From JAVJST01 sp965229715 (lineage in GTDB: Bacteria; Pseudomonadota; Alphaproteobacteria; Rhodospirillales; Casp-alpha2), in the NCBI GenBank assembly GCA_965229715.1, contig CBDDJL010000002.1, positions 1,736,001-1,800,000 on the forward strand: DNA of 64,000 nucleotides, read 5' to 3'. Each line of letters opens with the position of its first letter. The stretch's first letter is position 1. Below are positions 54,603 to 62,992 of the stretch, one piece after another. The translations under genes were made by a program, and so were the position numbers. The notes below the pieces were generated by a model. It had not been told where the DNA came from. It ran no database searches and was given only the letters and a program-made list of their open reading frames with translations.

Positions 54603-56168
54603 ATGAGCGATGATCAGGTTCAAGGCGGCCGCCGGGGCGGTCGAAAGGCGCGTGTCGCGTTGCGCGCGGCGCCGACGCCCGAAGAAGAGCGCGTTGTGCG
54701 CGGCGGCCTCGAAGGCGGTCTGTTCAAACCGCTGACTGATGCAGAGGTCGAAAAGATTCACCGCACCGCGCTCGACGCGCTGGAGACCGTCGGCCTCGCG
54801 CAGGCCATACCGAGTTGCGTCGAGTTGTTCGAGGCGGCCGGCGCCAAGCTCGGCGACGACGGGCGGCTGCGCATTCCGCGCGCCCTCGTCGAAGACACGT
54901 TGGCCAACTGCGCGAGGAACTTTCCGTTGCACGGGTTCGATCCTAAGCACGATATGGAGCCTTGGGGCAACAAGGTCTACTTCGGCACCGCCGGAGCGGC
55001 CGTCCACGTGTACGACCCGGAAACCGGTGTCTACCGGGAGTCGTTCCTGCAGGATCTCTACGACATCGCCCGCATCGTCGATGTCATGGACAACATTCAT
55101 TTCTTCCAGCGCTCCGTCGTCGCCCGCGACATGGAGGATGGCCGTGCGCTCGACATCAATTCGCTGTACGCCTCGGTGACCGGCACGTCCAAGCACGTCG
55201 GCACCTCGATGGTCATGCCCGAGCACGTCGAAGAATGCCTGCAGATGCTGCACGTCATGGCCGGCGGCGAGGACAAGTGGCGCGCGCGGCCGTTCGTCAG
55301 CCAGTCGAACTGTTTCGTCGTGCCGCCGTTCAAGTTCGCCGAGGACGCCTGCGCGTGTCTCGAGACCGCGGTCCGCGGCGGCATGCCGGTGCTGCTGCTG
55401 TCGGCGGGGCAGGCCGGGGCGACGGCGCCCGCGGCGCTCGCCGGCGCGGTGATGCAGGCGACGGCCGAGTGTCTCGCCGGGCTCGTCTACGTCAATCTGA
55501 TCAAGCCCGGCGCGCCGGCGATCTTCGGCACCTGGCCGTTCGTTTCCGACCTTCGCACCGGCGCCATGAGCGGCGGCTCGGGCGAGCAGGCGCTGCTGTC
55601 GGCGGCGTGCGCCCAGATGGGCCGCTTTTACGATCTCTGCGCAGGTGTGCCGGCGGGCATGACCGACGCCAAGACGCCGGACGCCCAGCACGGTTACGAA
55701 AAGGGCTACACCGAGACGTTGCTGGCGCACGCGGGGGTCAACATGATGTACGAAAGCGCCGGCATGCAGGCGAGCCTGCTCGGCTTCAGCCTTGAATCGC
55801 TGATCATCGACAACGACATGATCGGCGGCGTGTTGCGCACGGTGAAGGGCATCGACGTTACCGAAGACAGTCTGTCGCTCGCGGCGTTGACCGACGTCTG
55901 CACCAACGGCCCCGGCCATTATCTCGGCCACGGCCAAACCCTCGACCTGATGCAGAAGGAGTACGTCTATCCGGCGATCGGCGACCGCAAGAGCCCCAAG
56001 GAATGGGCCGAGGCCGGGCAGCCGGTGCTGATGGAGGTCGCCCGCAAGAAGGTCGAGCAGATCCTGTCGAGCCATTTTCCGGGCCATATCGGCGGCGAGA
56101 TCGACGCGCAGTTGCGCGCCAAGCACGATATCCGCCTGTCGGCGGACAGCATGCGCACGGCGGCGTGA
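54603..56168 (+). CDS. MttB-family (trimethylamine methyltransferase-like) protein, non-pyrrolysine
   Basis: The 521-aa protein shows the MttB TIM-barrel family: SLYASVTGTSKHVGTSMVMP, FVSQSNCFVVPPFKFAEDAC and MQASLLGFSLESLIIDNDMI, with LQILHVMAGG-like segments. There is no in-frame TAG, so it lacks pyrrolysine and belongs to the wide family that demethylates quaternary amines such as glycine betaine, proline betaine or carnitine with a corrinoid protein. No corrinoid protein or RamA is present nearby, so its methyl acceptor is open. ATG at 54603 was chosen over an upstream frame from 54432 that overlaps the LysR gene. Confidence 0.85.
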   Translation: MSDDQVQGGRRGGRKARVALRAAPTPEEERVVRGGLEGGLFKPLTDAEVEKIHRTALDALETVGLAQAIPSCVELFEAAGAKLGDDGRLRIPRALVEDTLANCARNFPLHGFDPKHDMEPWGNKVYFGTAGAAVHVYDPETGVYRESFLQDLYDIARIVDVMDNIHFFQRSVVARDMEDGRALDINSLYASVTGTSKHVGTSMVMPEHVEECLQMLHVMAGGEDKWRARPFVSQSNCFVVPPFKFAEDACACLETAVRGGMPVLLLSAGQAGATAPAALAGAVMQATAECLAGLVYVNLIKPGAPAIFGTWPFVSDLRTGAMSGGSGEQALLSAACAQMGRFYDLCAGVPAGMTDAKTPDAQHGYEKGYTETLLAHAGVNMMYESAGMQASLLGFSLESLIIDNDMIGGVLRTVKGIDVTEDSLSLAALTDVCTNGPGHYLGHGQTLDLMQKEYVYPAIGDRKSPKEWAEAGQPVLMEVARKKVEQILSSHFPGHIGGEIDAQLRAKHDIRLSADSMRTAA

Positions 56169-56288
56169 TCAATAATTATCTTAAAATAAGTTAATTATAT
56201 CGTTAATTGTTATTGAGTTTATCGATTGAGAGGGTTCGCCCATAGCCCGCCGGCGGGTGAGGGTGAAGACAAATCACCACAGAGACGC

Positions 56289-56340
56289 AGAGGCACAGAG
56301 GTCATCAGACTCGCGGTAACCTCGGTGTCTCTGTGCCTCT
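56289..56340. terminator. Bidirectional hairpin between convergent genes
   Basis: AGAGGCACAGAG (56289-56300) pairs perfectly with CTCTGTGCCTCT (56329-56340), and GAGGT/ACCTC extend the inner stem. CGTTTTTC follows at 56346, giving a T run for the plus strand. It sits between the MttB-like and panE-like genes, which converge, and follows an AT-rich stretch at 56170-56225. It may be a shared terminator or a dispersed repeat. Confidence 0.6.
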
Positions 56341-56356
56341 GTGGTCGTTTTTCACT

Positions 56357-57334
56357 TTAGTAAAGCCCGCTTGCCCGTGCGCGTTGCTGCACCAGCGCAA
56401 GAACCGTGTCGATGGTCGGCGTTGCGATGCCGGTCTCGCGGCCGAGTTCCTGCACCGCGGTCACCAGCGCATCGATTTCGAGCGCGCGGCCGGCTTCGAG
56501 ATCCTGCAGCATGGAGGTCTTGTGCGGGCCGACCTTGGCGACGCCGTCGAGGCGGTCCTCGATCGAAATGCGGAAGCCGACGCCGAGGGTCTCCGCGACG
56601 TCTTTTGATTCCTGCATCATGCGGCCGCAAATCTCGCGCATGCCCGGTTCCGTCGCCATCACGTCCATGGTCGCGAGCGTCAGCGCCGAAACCGGGTTGA
56701 AACACACATTGCCCCACAGCTTCTTCCAGATGTCGTCGCGAATGTTGTCGCGGACAGGGGCCTGAAACCCGGCGTCGATGAGGGTTTCAGAGAGTTTCGC
56801 GACGCGGCTCGACATCGACCCGTCGGGCTCACCGAGGGTGAACTTGTCGCCGCCGAGGTGTTTCACGACCCCCGGTTCGGTCAGCGAGGCGGCGGGAAAC
56901 ACGACGCAACCGATGGCGCGCTCGGGCCCGATCGTGTCCCACAGCACGCCGTCCGGGTCGACGCTCTTGAGCTGCTGGCCGTCGAACGGTCCGCCATGCT
57001 TGTGGAAGTACCAGTACGGCAGGCCGTTCTGTGCCGTGATGATTGCCGTTTCCGGCTTGAACAACGCGGTCATGGCCGGCGCAGCGGCAACCGTCTGGTG
57101 CGCCTTGGTGGTGATGAAAACGTAATCCTGCGGCCCGGCCTCGGCCGGGTCGTCGGTCGCCGCGATGTCTTTCGCCGTGCGCGCTTCGCCCTCGGCAATC
57201 ACCGTCAGGCCGTTCTTGCGGATCGCCGCGAGATTGTCGCCGCGTGCGATGACGGTGACGTCGATGCCGCCGAGCGCGAGCCCGTTCGCCAGATAGCCGC
57301 CGATCGCGCCGGCCCCGAAAACACAGATCTTCAT
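56357..57334 (-). CDS. Ketopantoate reductase-like protein (PanE/ApbA family)
   Basis: The 325-aa protein begins MKICVFGAGAIGGYLANGLA, the NADP-binding Rossmann motif (GAGAIG), and continues with ITTKAHQTVAAAP and IITAQNGLPYWYF. KKLWGNVCFNPVSALTLATM is the PanE catalytic lysine and asparagine region, and the C-terminal domain is helical. The true panE reduces ketopantoate to pantoate; many members act on other 2-oxoacids. Its neighbours suggest a catabolic relative. ATG at 57334; convergent with the MttB-like gene. Confidence 0.88.
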   Translation of the reverse strand: MKICVFGAGAIGGYLANGLALGGIDVTVIARGDNLAAIRKNGLTVIAEGEARTAKDIAATDDPAEAGPQDYVFITTKAHQTVAAAPAMTALFKPETAIITAQNGLPYWYFHKHGGPFDGQQLKSVDPDGVLWDTIGPERAIGCVVFPAASLTEPGVVKHLGGDKFTLGEPDGSMSSRVAKLSETLIDAGFQAPVRDNIRDDIWKKLWGNVCFNPVSALTLATMDVMATEPGMREICGRMMQESKDVAETLGVGFRISIEDRLDGVAKVGPHKTSMLQDLEAGRALEIDALVTAVQELGRETGIATPTIDTVLALVQQRARASGLY

Positions 57335-57515
57335 GGCTTCCCCCGATCATGGAACCAACGTTGTGTTTAGTCGTTCGGCGGCGGATGTGCCACACCCGGA
57401 AATCGCCGTCATGCCGCCCGGTCGGGTAGGGCGTAATCTGGCCTCATGCTTCGTCAGGCTCAGCATGAAGCGAACGGCATTCCCTCACCCTGAGACCGAC
57501 CAAGGGTGAGCGTGC

Positions 57516-58814
57516 TTAGGCGCCCAGTTTGTCCCGCAGGCTGTAGTACAGCATGCCGGCGACGAGGCCGGGCCAGCGCAGCCACGTGCCGCCGGGGAAC
57601 GTCGGCGACTTCAGCGATGCCATCACGTCGAACCGTTCGGCGGTGCCGGCAATCGCTTCGGCGATCAGCTTGCCGCCGAGGTTGGTCATGCAGACGCCGT
57701 GGCCGGAATAGCCCTGCGCCGTGAACACGTTGGGCGCGAGGCGCGCGAAATGCGGCATCCGCGACAGGGTGATCGCTAGCGTGCCGCCCCAGGCGTAATC
57801 GATCTTCACGCCCTTGAGGTGTGGGTAGATGTGCTCCATGTGCGGGCGCACGAAATTGGCGATGTCGGCGGGGAAGCGCGACGAGTAGCTCTCGCCGCCG
57901 CCGAACAACAGCCGGTGATCTGCCGACCGGCGCCAGTAGTTGACGACGAACCGGGAATCGGCAATCGAGACGTTGTCGCGGATCAGCTTGCGCGCGCCGT
58001 CCGGCCCAAGCGGTTCGGTGGCGATGACGTAGTTGTTGATCGGCATGATCTTGCCGGCGGCTTTGCCCGCGAGTCGCCCGAGATAGCCGTTGCAGCCGAG
58101 CGCGACGAAGTCGGCCGTCACCGTACCCTTCGCCGTGCGCACCGTGGCCGGCGGTCCGTTGGCGTAACTCTCGGCAAATGTGTTCTCGAAGATGCTGACG
58201 CCGGCGTCGCGGGCGGTGCGGGCGAGTCCGAGCGCGTAGTTGAGCGGATGGATGTGGCCGGCGTCGGTATCCAGAATCCCGCCGTGGAAGCGGTCCGACC
58301 CGGCCATGGCCCGCGCCTCGTTCCGGTCGACGAAGCGGATGGTCGTGGCGCCGTAGTCGCGCTGCAGTTTTTCGGCGTAGCACCGGTAGCCGTCGACGTA
58401 GGACGCCTTGTGCGCGACGCTCAGGCCGCCCGGCGTCAGGTCGCAGTCGATGGCGTGTTTTTCGATCCGGTCGCGAAGCTCCTGACGCGATTCCAGGAAC
58501 AAATCCCAGAGCACGCGGGCGCGCTCCTTGCCGACTGTCTTTTCGAGGTCGTCCTGACCCTTGCGCTGACCGAAACCGAGCTGGCCGCCGTTGCGGCCCG
58601 AAGCGCCCCAGCCGACGCGGCGGCCTTCGAGCAGCACCACATCATAACCGCGTTCCGCAAGATTGAGCGCCGCCGAGAGCCCGGTGAAGCCGCCGCCGAC
58701 GACGCAGACGTCGCAACGGATGTCCCGGTCCAGGCTCGGGTGCTCCGCCATGCCGACGGCCGAGGCGGCATAGTAGGACGGTGCGTGTTCCGGGGTGTCG
58801 CGTGTTTCGAACAT
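57516..58814 (-). CDS. FAD-dependent amine oxidase/dehydrogenase (DAO family, PuuB-like)
   Basis: The 432-aa protein has the FAD GxGxxG motif (CVVGGGFTGLSAALNLAERG) and the DAO family block VLLEGRRVGWGASGRNGGQL. QGYSGHGVCMTNLGGKLIAE near the C terminus is typical of gamma-glutamylputrescine oxidase (PuuB) and related amine oxidases. It oxidises a primary or secondary amine to an aldehyde. It lies in a same-strand pair with the HAD gene (6 bp gap). The AOR or GMC neighbours could handle the aldehyde. Confidence 0.87.
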   Translation of the reverse strand: MFETRDTPEHAPSYYAASAVGMAEHPSLDRDIRCDVCVVGGGFTGLSAALNLAERGYDVVLLEGRRVGWGASGRNGGQLGFGQRKGQDDLEKTVGKERARVLWDLFLESRQELRDRIEKHAIDCDLTPGGLSVAHKASYVDGYRCYAEKLQRDYGATTIRFVDRNEARAMAGSDRFHGGILDTDAGHIHPLNYALGLARTARDAGVSIFENTFAESYANGPPATVRTAKGTVTADFVALGCNGYLGRLAGKAAGKIMPINNYVIATEPLGPDGARKLIRDNVSIADSRFVVNYWRRSADHRLLFGGGESYSSRFPADIANFVRPHMEHIYPHLKGVKIDYAWGGTLAITLSRMPHFARLAPNVFTAQGYSGHGVCMTNLGGKLIAEAIAGTAERFDVMASLKSPTFPGGTWLRWPGLVAGMLYYSLRDKLGA

Positions 58815-58820
58815 GACGCG

Positions 58821-59546
58821 TCAGGCCCCGAGGGTGTCGATCAGGGCCGGCAGCGCCGAGATGTCGTCGAGAACGTAATCGGCAATGGGCGCCAGTTCGT
58901 CCCGGCCGCTGGTTCCGGTCAGCACGCCGACCGTCCAGCCGACACGGGCGTTGCGGCCGGTTTCGATGTCGTGACTGTTGTCGCCGACCATCATCACGGT
59001 TGCCGATTCCAGTCCGGCAGTTTCGCAAAATCCCTGCACGACGCTAGGATCCGGTTTTGCGCCCCAGCCGGAATCGTACCCGGAGACGAAGTCGAACAAA
59101 CCGTCCAGTTCGAACCGCCGGACGGTTGCGTGGGCAGCGTGGGCGTTGTCGCTGGTCGCGATGCCGAGGGCGATGCCGCGCGATTTGAGGCCGCCGAGCA
59201 GATCGCCGAGGTCGGCAACCGGGACTGCGGTTTCCTCTGCGCCGCGGTTGAAAACATCGTTGATCCGCCGGTAGACGGCCTCGACGTCGCTTCCCGGCAT
59301 GTGACGATGCCATAGTTCGGCGATATCGCGGTTGGTATCCTGGGCCATGGGGCTGCCGGCGGCAATGCGGTCCGTGTCTTCGTTCCAGCCGCCGAGTTTC
59401 ATCAGCGTGCGGGCAAGCCCGCTATCGCCGTCGGCGACCGACGTGGCAGCTTCCCAGTTCAGCGGCATCCACGATGCGTGGTAATCCAGAAGTGTGCCGT
59501 CCTTGTCGAACAGGATGCCGCGAACACTGGTTTCTCTGATGCTCAT
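58821..59546 (-). CDS. HAD-superfamily phosphatase (Gph/PGP-like)
   Basis: From ATG at 59546 the 241-aa protein carries HAD motif I (GILFDKDGTLLDYH), motif II (GIATSDN), motif III lysine (AKPDPSVVQGF) and motif IV (MMVGDNSHDIETG). The insertion between motifs I and II is helical, as in phosphoglycolate-type phosphatases. Substrate is unknown. It is upstream of the DAO-type gene; the region between it and the GMC gene carries divergent promoters. Confidence 0.87.
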   Translation of the reverse strand: MSIRETSVRGILFDKDGTLLDYHASWMPLNWEAATSVADGDSGLARTLMKLGGWNEDTDRIAAGSPMAQDTNRDIAELWHRHMPGSDVEAVYRRINDVFNRGAEETAVPVADLGDLLGGLKSRGIALGIATSDNAHAAHATVRRFELDGLFDFVSGYDSGWGAKPDPSVVQGFCETAGLESATVMMVGDNSHDIETGRNARVGWTVGVLTGTSGRDELAPIADYVLDDISALPALIDTLGA

Positions 59547-59677
59547 GGCGATTGATTGCCCCAAACACATGAGGTGATGCAAGTGCCTCATGTTGGTCAT
59601 GCGCGTCAAAATTTGTTACGCCACATGACTTGCGTCACCATTGACCCATCGCGATTGCGCGTGCGAGGAAACCGCCC

Positions 59678-61360
59678 ATGGATACATACGATTACATTAT
59701 CGTCGGCGCCGGGTCTGCGGGCTGCGTGCTCGCCAAGCGGCTGACCGAGGACGACAACAACCGGGTTCTGGTGCTCGAATACGGTGGCCGGGACAATTCG
59801 ATCTTCATCCAGATGCCGACGGCGCTGGCGATTCCGATGCACATGAAACGCTTCGACTGGGGCTTTCATACGGAACCGGAGCCGGGCCTCGGCGGCCGCT
59901 CGATCCATCAGGCGCGCGGCAAGGTGATTGGCGGTTCGTCGTCGATCAACGGCATGGCCTATGTGCGTGGCAATCGCGGCGACTTCGACGATTGGGAAGA
60001 GGGCGGCGCGACCCATTGGGCCTACAAGGACGTGTTGCCCTATTTTCGCCGCGCCGAGGAATGCGCCTACGGTGGCGACGCGTACCGGGGCGAGAACGGC
60101 GAGTTGCATACCTCGAACGGCAACAACATGAAGAACCCGCTCTACCGGGCGTTCATCGAGGCCGGACGTCAGGCCGGCTACCCGGTGACCGACGACTACA
60201 ACGGCCGTCAGCAGGAAGGCTTTTGCCGCATGGACATGACGGTCAAGAACGGCATTCGCTGGTCGACCGCCAACGCCTACCTCAAGCCCATTCTGCGCCG
60301 CGCCAACCTGAAGCTCGAAATGCACGCCCTGACCCAGCGGGTCGTGATGGACGGCAAGCGCGCGACCGGCGTCGAATACATCAACAAGGCCGGCCAAACC
60401 GTCATCGCCAAGGCCGAGAAGGAGGTCATCCTTTCCGCCGGGCCGATCAATTCGCCCAAGATCCTGATGATTTCCGGCATCGGTCCCGAGGCGCAGCTTC
60501 GCGAACACGGCATCGACGTCGTTCACGACCTCCCGGGCGTCGGCGAAAACCTGCACGATCATCTCGAAGTCTGGGTTCAGCAGGAATGCACCCAGCCGAT
60601 CACGGTCAATGGCATGCTCAACCCGCTCGGCAAGCTGTGGATCGGCATGCAGTGGTTGCTCGCCGCCAAAGGGCTCGGTGCGACGAACCATTTCGAATCG
60701 AACGGTTACATCCGCAGCCGGCCCGGTATTCCGTATCCCGATATCCAATACCATTTCGTCGCCGGCGCCATCGCCTACGATGGCTCGAGCGCAGCAAAGG
60801 GGCACGGCTACCAGGCCCACCTCGGCCCCAACAAACCGAAGAGCCGGGGGCGCCTGACCCTGCGGTCGTCCGATCCGAAGGAGCCGCCGCGCCTGTTCTT
60901 CAATTACCTCGATCACGAAGACGACCGGCGCGCATTTCGCGACGGCATCCGTCTGACCCGTGAGATTTTCGCCCAGCCCGCGTTCGATCCCTATCGCGGC
61001 GAGGAATTGACGCCCGGAAAGAATGTGCAAACCGACGACGAGATGGACGATTTCGTGGCTCATAGCGCCGAAACCGGTTACCACCCGTGCGGCACCTGCA
61101 AGATGGGCACCGATCCCATGGCGGTCGTCGATCCGGAACTGAAGGTGCGCGGCGTCGACGGACTGCGCGTCATCGATTCGTCTGTCATGCCGTATATCAC
61201 CAACGGCAATCTCAATGCGCCGACCATCATGATCGGCGAGAAGGGGGCCGATCATGTGCTGGGCAAGGGTATGCTGGCGCCGTCGAACGCCGAGGCGTTC
61301 AAGGTCGACGACTGGCAGACCAACCAGCGCACGGGAACGCCTGAGCGCACGTTCGACTGA
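59678..61360 (+). CDS. GMC-family oxidoreductase (choline dehydrogenase-like)
   Basis: The 560-aa protein has the N-terminal FAD motif YIIVGAGSAGCVLAKRLTED, the GMC signature GKVIGGSSSINGMAYVRGN, and the C-terminal YHPCGTCKMGTDPMAVVDPE with the catalytic histidine. It is nearest in plan to BetA choline dehydrogenase, but BetA-like proteins oxidise many alcohols and no betB or betI is adjacent, so the substrate is uncertain. With an MttB-like gene nearby a link to quaternary amines is possible. It is divergent from the HAD gene; ATG at 59678 is only three codons before YDYIIVGAG. Confidence 0.87.
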   Translation: MDTYDYIIVGAGSAGCVLAKRLTEDDNNRVLVLEYGGRDNSIFIQMPTALAIPMHMKRFDWGFHTEPEPGLGGRSIHQARGKVIGGSSSINGMAYVRGNRGDFDDWEEGGATHWAYKDVLPYFRRAEECAYGGDAYRGENGELHTSNGNNMKNPLYRAFIEAGRQAGYPVTDDYNGRQQEGFCRMDMTVKNGIRWSTANAYLKPILRRANLKLEMHALTQRVVMDGKRATGVEYINKAGQTVIAKAEKEVILSAGPINSPKILMISGIGPEAQLREHGIDVVHDLPGVGENLHDHLEVWVQQECTQPITVNGMLNPLGKLWIGMQWLLAAKGLGATNHFESNGYIRSRPGIPYPDIQYHFVAGAIAYDGSSAAKGHGYQAHLGPNKPKSRGRLTLRSSDPKEPPRLFFNYLDHEDDRRAFRDGIRLTREIFAQPAFDPYRGEELTPGKNVQTDDEMDDFVAHSAETGYHPCGTCKMGTDPMAVVDPELKVRGVDGLRVIDSSVMPYITNGNLNAPTIMIGEKGADHVLGKGMLAPSNAEAFKVDDWQTNQRTGTPERTFD

Positions 61361-61374
61361 CACGGGGATCCGCC

Positions 61375-61731
61375 GTGGCGAAACCCGTCTACGTCTCGAT
61401 GACCGGGCTCAAGCTCAAGCGGCCGTGGCATATCTTCAAGTTTTTCTGGTTTGCCGGGCCGGCATTTTCCCAGGCGCGCCGCGCACCGGGCAACATCAGC
61501 GCGGAAACCCGCACCATAACCGGCATTCGCCATACGCTGACCGTGTGGGAGAACAAGGATGCGGCGGCGGCCTACGCACACTCGGGCGCACATGCCAAGG
61601 CAGTAGCGGTTTTCAACGACATTGCGACCGGCTACATCCACGGCTACGAGACACGGCGCGTTCCCGGTTGGTCGGATATCCCCCGGATGCTCAAGGAAAA
61701 CGGCAACGACTTCGGCAGCGGCGGCTACTGA
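61375..61731 (+). CDS. Small protein with dimeric alpha-beta-barrel-like pattern (DUF3291-type)
   Basis: The 118-aa protein begins GTG at 61375, 14 bp after the GMC gene. MAKPVYVSMTGLKLKRPWHI, ISAETRTITGIRHTLTVWEN and AAAAYAHSGAHAKAVAVFND resemble the ferredoxin-like dimeric alpha-beta barrel fold (DUF3291 or monooxygenase-like). No catalytic site is apparent. It is probably cotranscribed with the GMC dehydrogenase. Confidence 0.65.
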   Translation: MAKPVYVSMTGLKLKRPWHIFKFFWFAGPAFSQARRAPGNISAETRTITGIRHTLTVWENKDAAAAYAHSGAHAKAVAVFNDIATGYIHGYETRRVPGWSDIPRMLKENGNDFGSGGY

Positions 61732-61790
61732 ACGCCGAAACAGACGCTGTGGGGTTGTAGCGTCGGTTGCCCACGGTTTTACTAGGACGC

Positions 61791-62273
61791 ATGGGGGAGC
61801 CGGATACATTTCGTGCCGGATTGAAGAGCCCGGCATTCAGAAAGCTTCATGACTTCTGGTCGTCGCATTGCATCGATGGCCGACCGCCCTGTCTGAACGC
61901 TCTCGACCTGATGGAAATCTACGATGTCGCTTCCGACCTCGTGATAATCGATCTGGAAGGTGAGCTCGATAGCGTGCACCGGTATCGCTGGCGTTACGCC
62001 GGGAACAACCTGCGTTTTCTCGTCGGTGTCGAGATGACGTCGAAGTATCTCGACGAGATCGCGACACCGGAAATGGCTGAGATATCCGACCGCGTTTACG
62101 GTCAGATTCTACGCACGCTCGAGCCGCACCTGTGGCGGCAGCGGGTCACGATCCGGAAATTCGACCGCAGCTACGTGGAATACGACCGCGTGCTCTATCC
62201 GGTTCTCGACCGAGGCGACCGACCAACTCATCTGATCGGCGCCTACGATTTCGAAATTGCCGACACGCTTTAA
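61791..62273 (+). CDS. PAS-like (PAS_5 type) protein
   Basis: The 160-aa protein resembles PAS_5 (DUF1488/PAS-domain alphaproteobacterial) proteins: LKSPAFRKLHDFWSSHCIDG, CLNALDLMEIYDVASDLVII, then YRWRYAGNNLRFLVG and YVEYDRVLYPVLDRGDRPTH. These stand-alone PAS-like domains are common in Rhodospirillales and have mostly unknown function. I used ATG 61791; a TTG at 61767 is also possible. No output domain is attached. Confidence 0.7.
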   Translation: MGEPDTFRAGLKSPAFRKLHDFWSSHCIDGRPPCLNALDLMEIYDVASDLVIIDLEGELDSVHRYRWRYAGNNLRFLVGVEMTSKYLDEIATPEMAEISDRVYGQILRTLEPHLWRQRVTIRKFDRSYVEYDRVLYPVLDRGDRPTHLIGAYDFEIADTL

Positions 62274-62292
62274 ACGGTACGTGTGTCAGGGC

Positions 62293-62985
62293 TCAGGTGT
62301 CGCGCACCGTGCGCGCCGCATCGATCAATGCGGCATAGATGCGGCGATGTGGTGGTGAAAACGGCAGTAACTCCGGGTGCCACTGGACACCGACAAGAAA
62401 AGGTTTCGATGGGTTCTCGATGGCCTGAACGATCTCGTGCTCGTCACGGCCGACAATCTGCATGCCGTCGCCAGGCTTATTGACTGCCTGATGATGAAGT
62501 GCATTCACCCGGCACGGGTTGCAACGCATGATCTTTGCCAGCCGGCTGCCGGGCTCGAATTTCACGGATTTGCGGGGCATGACCGTGCGCCGGTTACGAT
62601 AATCGGGCGCAATATCCTTGACGTCGTTGAACAGGGTGCCGCCAAGCACAATGTTGATCATTTGTGCGCCGCGGCAGATGCCCATCAGCGGTAAATCCTT
62701 CTTCAACGCTTCCTCGATGAGGCCTTTTTCGAGTGCATCGCGGTCAGGATCGTAGCGAATGTTGGGGTTCAACTCCGCACCATCGAACTGCAGCGAGATG
62801 TCGTCGCCACCCCCGACGGTCAGTCCGTCGAGACCACCCAGATCGCGCGGATTTCGCGCGGTAATCTTCACGGCTTCGCCGCCGGCACGCCAGATTGCCC
62901 AGCGGTGCATCATCCAAATCCAGAAATTGCGGCGGACGGACAGGGTGACGCCAATCTTCGGCCGGGATCGATCGGTTCCGGTCAT
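62293..62985 (-). CDS. Class I glutamine-amidotransferase-like hydrolase (peptidase C26, PuuD-like)
   Basis: The 230-aa protein has the C26 triad: C104 in GICRGAQMINIVLGG, and H203/E205 in QWHPELLPF. GGGDDISLQF and YDPDRDALEKGLIEEALKKD match gamma-glutamyl-gamma-aminobutyrate hydrolase (PuuD). Such enzymes hydrolyse gamma-glutamyl amides. It lies 7 bp after the amidoligase gene on the same strand. Amidoligase and this hydrolase type are known to co-occur, suggesting they form and break the same amide bond. Confidence 0.87.
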   Translation of the reverse strand: MTGTDRSRPKIGVTLSVRRNFWIWMMHRWAIWRAGGEAVKITARNPRDLGGLDGLTVGGGDDISLQFDGAELNPNIRYDPDRDALEKGLIEEALKKDLPLMGICRGAQMINIVLGGTLFNDVKDIAPDYRNRRTVMPRKSVKFEPGSRLAKIMRCNPCRVNALHHQAVNKPGDGMQIVGRDEHEIVQAIENPSKPFLVGVQWHPELLPFSPPHRRIYAALIDAARTVRDT

Positions 62986-62992
62986 GAGCGGC

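Noticed and set aside
54495..56126. 543-aa minus-strand frame under the MttB-like gene
   Set aside because: Antisense shadow, rich in Arg, Gly, Ala and His with no domain pattern. The plus-strand MttB family match is strong.
54603..56168. Pyrrolysine-containing MttB
   Set aside because: No in-frame TAG; the frame is fully open with ordinary codons.
59606..61363. 585-aa minus-strand frame opposite the GMC gene
   Set aside because: Shadow of the GMC dehydrogenase, which has both signatures in the plus frame.
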